Of a stretch of 33,909 bases of DNA, positions 30,970-33,909 are shown piece by piece. Both the position numbers and the translations under genes were made by a program. The stretch lies in the NCBI GenBank assembly GCA_938036925.1, contig CALHVU010000039.1, forward strand, positions 1-33,909. Reading direction: 5' to 3'. Position 1 is the first letter of the stretch; every line of letters begins with the position of its first letter. Below the pieces are notes generated by a model that was not told where the DNA came from, made no database searches, and worked only from the letters and a program-made list of their open reading frames with translations. The stretch comes from an uncultured Atopobium sp. (GTDB lineage Bacteria > Actinomycetota > Coriobacteriia > Coriobacteriales > Atopobiaceae).

Positions 30970-32823
30970 TTACAGAGCTTTTTGCTGGTAGAGGCCTGCA
31001 TCAGTAAAGCCTTGCGCACGATAGTAGGCTCGCGTTCCAATTGAGCTGATGACGTTAAGACTGGTATAGCCTGCCTCAGCCGCGATAGATGATGCTTTGG
31101 CAAGAAGCTTTTGGCCCAAGCCCTGATGCTGAGCAGACATTCCTTCTGAGCCCAGCGAAAGCGCCTGTCCGTACACGTGAAGCTCTCTGATCATAGCCTG
31201 ACCTGGCTGTACCAGCAGCTCATTGGCGGTAACATCACATGCGCCAGCGGTCAGTTTGTCCCAGTGGGGAAGTGAAAGCCTACAGAAACCTGCGATTTTA
31301 TTGTCAGCAGTTACCCACTGCAGGAAGTGCTCGTCACTGACTGCGGTAGTGTAGGTAAAGTCTTGAAGGGTAAGTTCTGCAGCACTTACCTGCTGCTGGT
31401 TAATCTCTCTAAAGCGAATCTCCTGCACGCGACGTGCAATGTCTTTAGCAGCAAGCTCTTGCTCTACCATCTGGCGTAGGTTGGTGTGTTTATTTCCCAC
31501 CAGAATGTCGGTGGCGCTAATATCTCTAATCATGCGAGAAATGCGCACGTATGGAGGTGTATTAAGCGCGTCTTGAACAAGTACGTCTACCAGCTCATCC
31601 TTGGCATATGGTTGCCATGCGCCTTCACGATACTTCTGCACCAGCTGTGTTCCAGCCACCAGCGCACAGGGATAAAGCTTGATTTCGTCGGGAAGAAAAC
31701 CTGGATCAGTGACAAATGTCTTGAAGTCCTGTTTATCTGCCTCAGGAGTTGCTCCAAGAAGATTGACCATCAGGTGAGAATGGATTTTAAATCCGTATAA
31801 ACGGATGAGCGAGAACGCTCGTTTAATCTGGGCAACGCTCATCTGACGCTGGTTTGCATCAAGGATTTCTTGGCGTGTGCTCTGAATGCCAATTTGAATT
31901 TTGGTGCACCCAAGCTGCCTAAACATGCGAAGGTTATCCGACGTAATAGTGTCAGGTCTGGTTTCTATTACAAGACCAACCACACGGGCAGCAGCTGTTT
32001 CATTAACGTGCTGTTGCTCCACCAGCTCATCATAGGTACTTTGCATCTGAGACCATGCGCTTTGGTGAGGCTGGCTGATGTCGTAGAGCTTATGAAAAGC
32101 CTGGTTATACGTGGCAGTATCATCAAAGACCGCCGCCTGCTGTTCAGCAACAAAAGAAGAAAGTGCTTCTTCAGAGTTCTGCAAGCCAAACGAGGTGTAC
32201 CAATTCAGGCGCTCCTGGATGTGACTAGGAGAGTTGGGCCACTCGTTGAGTGCGCGGAAGAGCTCTTTGATAAACCAATACTGATAGCCCTCTGGATAAT
32301 CGCTCCAGGTGCCACCGAGCACTATGAGCTCTACTTTGTCGGTTGAGTGTCCCATTTGATGGAGTGCCTGAAGGCGGGCTGCAACCTGCACGTATGGATC
32401 AAAAAACGTGAGTTCAGCGCGCTGGCAGGCAGGTTCGTTAGCAAGGTAGCTCTTAGGCATACGTAGATCGCACGGGCAATAAATGCAATTACTTGAGCAG
32501 GTATGCGGTCTGGTAATCACGGTAATGGTTGCCACGCCAGAAGCGGTACGACGAGGCTTCATACGTACAGAGCGGATAAACCTTTCTTCCAGCTCAGAGG
32601 TCACATTCCACGATTGCCACAGCTCATCATTGTTCTGCTTGACCTGCAAAAAATAGGGGAGAATTGCTCGTTTAGGAATGAGTTTCTCGCGCTCTGTACT
32701 GTGGGCGCTAGAGTCAATTCCGCTGTTATGCGAGTTGATGAGCATCTCAAGCTGATGCGTATCAAGAGCACCTTGTGAGCTATCTCTGAGCTGCTTCAAT
32801 ATGTCCAAAATGAGTTCATCCAT
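30970..32823 (-). CDS. elp3: Elp3-family tRNA uridine-34 modifying enzyme (radical SAM + acetyltransferase)
   Basis: 617 residues with the Elp3 layout. A basic region before the cluster (RMKPRRTASGVATITVITRPH) leads to cysteines 109, 113 and 116 (CSSNCIYC). Then come NEPACQRAELTFFDP, GHSTDKVELIVLGGTWSDYP, IETRPDTITSDNL, GCTKIQIGIQS, DEIKLYPCALVAGTQL and RISRMIRD. A GNAT domain sits at the C-terminus (about 550-610: GLGQKLLAKASSIAAEAG, AYYRAQGF). Elp3 uses acetyl-CoA and SAM chemistry to make the cm5U precursor at wobble U34. The cysteine spacing is CX3CX2C, tighter than in eukaryotic Elp3. No other Elongator subunit is present, as in known bacterial Elp3. It is divergent from a Trm9-like gene. 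Confidence 0.9.
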   Translation of the reverse strand: MDELILDILKQLRDSSQGALDTHQLEMLINSHNSGIDSSAHSTEREKLIPKRAILPYFLQVKQNNDELWQSWNVTSELEERFIRSVRMKPRRTASGVATITVITRPHTCSSNCIYCPCDLRMPKSYLANEPACQRAELTFFDPYVQVAARLQALHQMGHSTDKVELIVLGGTWSDYPEGYQYWFIKELFRALNEWPNSPSHIQERLNWYTSFGLQNSEEALSSFVAEQQAAVFDDTATYNQAFHKLYDISQPHQSAWSQMQSTYDELVEQQHVNETAAARVVGLVIETRPDTITSDNLRMFRQLGCTKIQIGIQSTRQEILDANQRQMSVAQIKRAFSLIRLYGFKIHSHLMVNLLGATPEADKQDFKTFVTDPGFLPDEIKLYPCALVAGTQLVQKYREGAWQPYAKDELVDVLVQDALNTPPYVRISRMIRDISATDILVGNKHTNLRQMVEQELAAKDIARRVQEIRFREINQQQVSAAELTLQDFTYTTAVSDEHFLQWVTADNKIAGFCRLSLPHWDKLTAGACDVTANELLVQPGQAMIRELHVYGQALSLGSEGMSAQHQGLGQKLLAKASSIAAEAGYTSLNVISSIGTRAYYRAQGFTDAGLYQQKAL

Positions 32824-32891
32824 ATAAACAGTATAGGCAATAAGGTGAGCTTCTGGCCTTTAGGAGTAAGACGGTGACGTAAAATCTCTGT
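32824..32891 (+). promoter_or_regulatory. Divergent, apparently leaderless promoters of elp3 and the trm9-like gene
   Basis: On the + strand TAAAAT (32880-32885) ends six bases before the methyltransferase ATG. On the minus strand TATACT (bases 32830-32835) ends six bases before the elp3 ATG. Neither start has a ribosome site at normal distance; AGGAG at 32862-32866 is too far. Transcription would begin at or near each ATG. No -35 is clear for either. Confidence 0.45.
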
Positions 32892-33701
32892 ATGGATACT
32901 TCTTCTCACATAACGCACACTCAATCTATCAGCGCATCTACCGCTGAGCAGCTGAGTCGCATTACCTCTGAGTTTTATGCTCAGCAGGTTCAGAGTTTCT
33001 CGGCCACACGACAGGCGCCTTGGCAGGGATGGCAGAAGTGCCTGGAAGTCATGCCTCAGCTTTTAGTTGGCGAGAAACCCTCCGTGCTTGATGTAGGCTG
33101 CGGAAATCTACGCTTTGCTCGCTTTTTATGCGATGAGGCAGGGATTGTTCCTGCAAAGTATTTTGCTGTAGATAATTGCAAGCCACTGGTAGAGAGTGGT
33201 GAGGCAGACATTCATATCTCTGAGCTGGCATTTATTGAATTAGATGTGATAAAGAGTCTGCTTGATAACACGCTTTCTTCGCGTCTTACGGTTCCGGCCT
33301 GTGATTTAGTGGTTGCGTTTGGCTTTTTGCATCATGTGCCAGGCGCACAAAAGAGAATCCAGCTTCTACGCACTCTGTTAGATAAGACTAAACCTGGCGG
33401 CTTTGTGTGCGTTTCTTTCTGGCAGTTTATGAACAGCCAAAAACTTGCTGCTAAAGCTCAAGAAATCACTGCTCAGGGACTGCGTGCGCTGGGTATAGAT
33501 GCATCAGAACTTGAGGAGCATGACTATCTGATTGGCTGGCAAGATAAGGCTAATACCTGGCGCTATTGTCATCACTTCTCGCAAGAGGAACTTGATGAGC
33601 TTCTTGGAATCCTTGGCTTTGACGTGCAAGTTTATGCGCAATTTAGTGCAGATGGCAAAGATAACAATCTTAATCGCTATGTGATTTTGCAACGCGCGTA
33701 G
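32892..33701 (+). CDS. Class I SAM methyltransferase, Trm9/ALKBH8-like
   Basis: 269 residues. The SAM site is VLDVGCGN (65-72). Features that single out the Trm9/ALKBH8 group are FYAQQVQSFSATRQAPW (28-44, compare FS-TR--PWP in yeast Trm9), LHHVPGAQKRIQLLR (146-160), PGGFVCVSFWQ, HDYLIGW (210-216, compare DVFVPW) and WRYCHHFSQEEL (223-234, compare YRYYHLYREGEL). Trm9 methylates cm5U34 of tRNA to mcm5U, the step after Elongator. Here it is divergent from elp3 with 68 bp between start codons, which strongly suggests the same pathway. No Trm112 partner is visible. A generic small-molecule methyltransferase remains possible. Confidence 0.82.
   Translation: MDTSSHITHTQSISASTAEQLSRITSEFYAQQVQSFSATRQAPWQGWQKCLEVMPQLLVGEKPSVLDVGCGNLRFARFLCDEAGIVPAKYFAVDNCKPLVESGEADIHISELAFIELDVIKSLLDNTLSSRLTVPACDLVVAFGFLHHVPGAQKRIQLLRTLLDKTKPGGFVCVSFWQFMNSQKLAAKAQEITAQGLRALGIDASELEEHDYLIGWQDKANTWRYCHHFSQEELDELLGILGFDVQVYAQFSADGKDNNLNRYVILQRA
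33069..33080 (+). repeat. Dispersed motif, exact copy inside the trm9-like gene
   Basis: GGCGAGAAACCC encodes GEKP just before the SAM-binding motif. Confidence 0.75.
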
Positions 33702-33760
33702 CTGCCCGCAAGAATATCTTGGTAAAAATTTCCCGTACAAGAAAATCCCCTGCGCAGAAA

Positions 33761-33806
33761 TGAACTGCCTCTCATTTCTTGGACACGAGAAATAGGAGGC
33801 AGTTCA
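33761..33806. repeat. Long near-perfect hairpin downstream of the trm9-like gene
   Basis: Arms TGAACTGCCTCTCATTTCT (33761-33779) and its partner at 33788-33806 pair at 17 of 19 positions around the 8-nt loop TGGACACG. No T-run follows on either strand. It is followed by a separate 10-bp inverted repeat, ACACACCTAA (33809-33818) and TTAGGTGTGT (33887-33896). The last 208 bases of the window hold no gene that I can support. Confidence 0.65.
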
Positions 33807-33909
33807 AAACACACCTAAGTCGGATATTCTGTCAAAAAGACGTATACATGACGCCAAAAATAGCCAAGGCATGCAGATTATCGTCATTAGGTGTGTAAAA
33901 TGCCCGCAT

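Overview
The window reads as chromosome of a Coriobacteriia member (Actinomycetota), most like Atopobium/Lancefieldella or Olsenella. The basis is an actinobacterial rapZ-whiA-gap-pgk-tpiA-secG core, a moderate-GC coding style with strong codon bias in the glycolytic genes, and CCA-encoding tRNA genes. The genus is inferred from gene content and style, not from a database match. Nearly all genes are on the + strand.

Layout. (1) 1-6.3 kb is a sugar-acid scavenging locus: the two ATPases of a peptide/opine-type ABC importer (first truncated by the window edge), a terminator, two CE7-type esterase paralogs (the second lacks its nucleophile serine), then nanA, nanK and nanE. Together these could import, de-O-acetylate and degrade N-acetylneuraminate to GlcNAc-6-P. 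(2) 6.3-11.9 kb is the conserved block rapZ, whiA, gap, pgk, tpiA, secG; yvcK, often found between rapZ and whiA, is absent. (3) 12.2-18.3 kb is a complete oligopeptide-type ABC importer: two permeases, one polypeptide with both ATPase domains, and a lipoprotein binding protein behind a terminator. (4) 18.4-21.8 kb holds tRNA-Leu(GAG), a PAS-GAF-SpoIIE phosphatase and a protein that fuses an anti-sigma antagonist (STAS) domain to an anti-sigma kinase domain: a two-gene partner-switching module. (5) 21.8-22.5 kb is a repeat-rich non-coding stretch built from 30-31 bp units, followed by tRNA-Cys and tRNA-Gly on the minus strand. (6) 22.7-28.1 kb has an ABC_trans_CmpB-like membrane protein, a cysteine desulfurase overlapping mnmA, a flippase-like membrane protein, a small two-helix membrane protein and an AT-rich minus-strand membrane protein. 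(7) 28.4-30.9 kb has tRNA-Val(GAC) and a peroxide-defence pair, ahpC plus a domain-permuted AhpF, behind a PerR/Fur-like box. (8) 31.0-33.7 kb has a divergent pair: a bacterial Elp3 (radical SAM + GNAT) and a methyltransferase that closely resembles eukaryotic Trm9/ALKBH8.

Most interesting points. Elp3 next to a Trm9-like methyltransferase, with the cysteine desulfurase-MnmA pair 5 kb away, suggests a eukaryote-style wobble-uridine pathway (cm5U, mcm5U, s2U) in a bacterium. The STAS-kinase fusion puts a kinase and its expected substrate in one chain. A 12-bp motif, GGCGAGAAACCC, recurs exactly five times and in many near copies in both orientations, inside genes, promoters and terminator stems, in a manner reminiscent of DNA uptake sequences.
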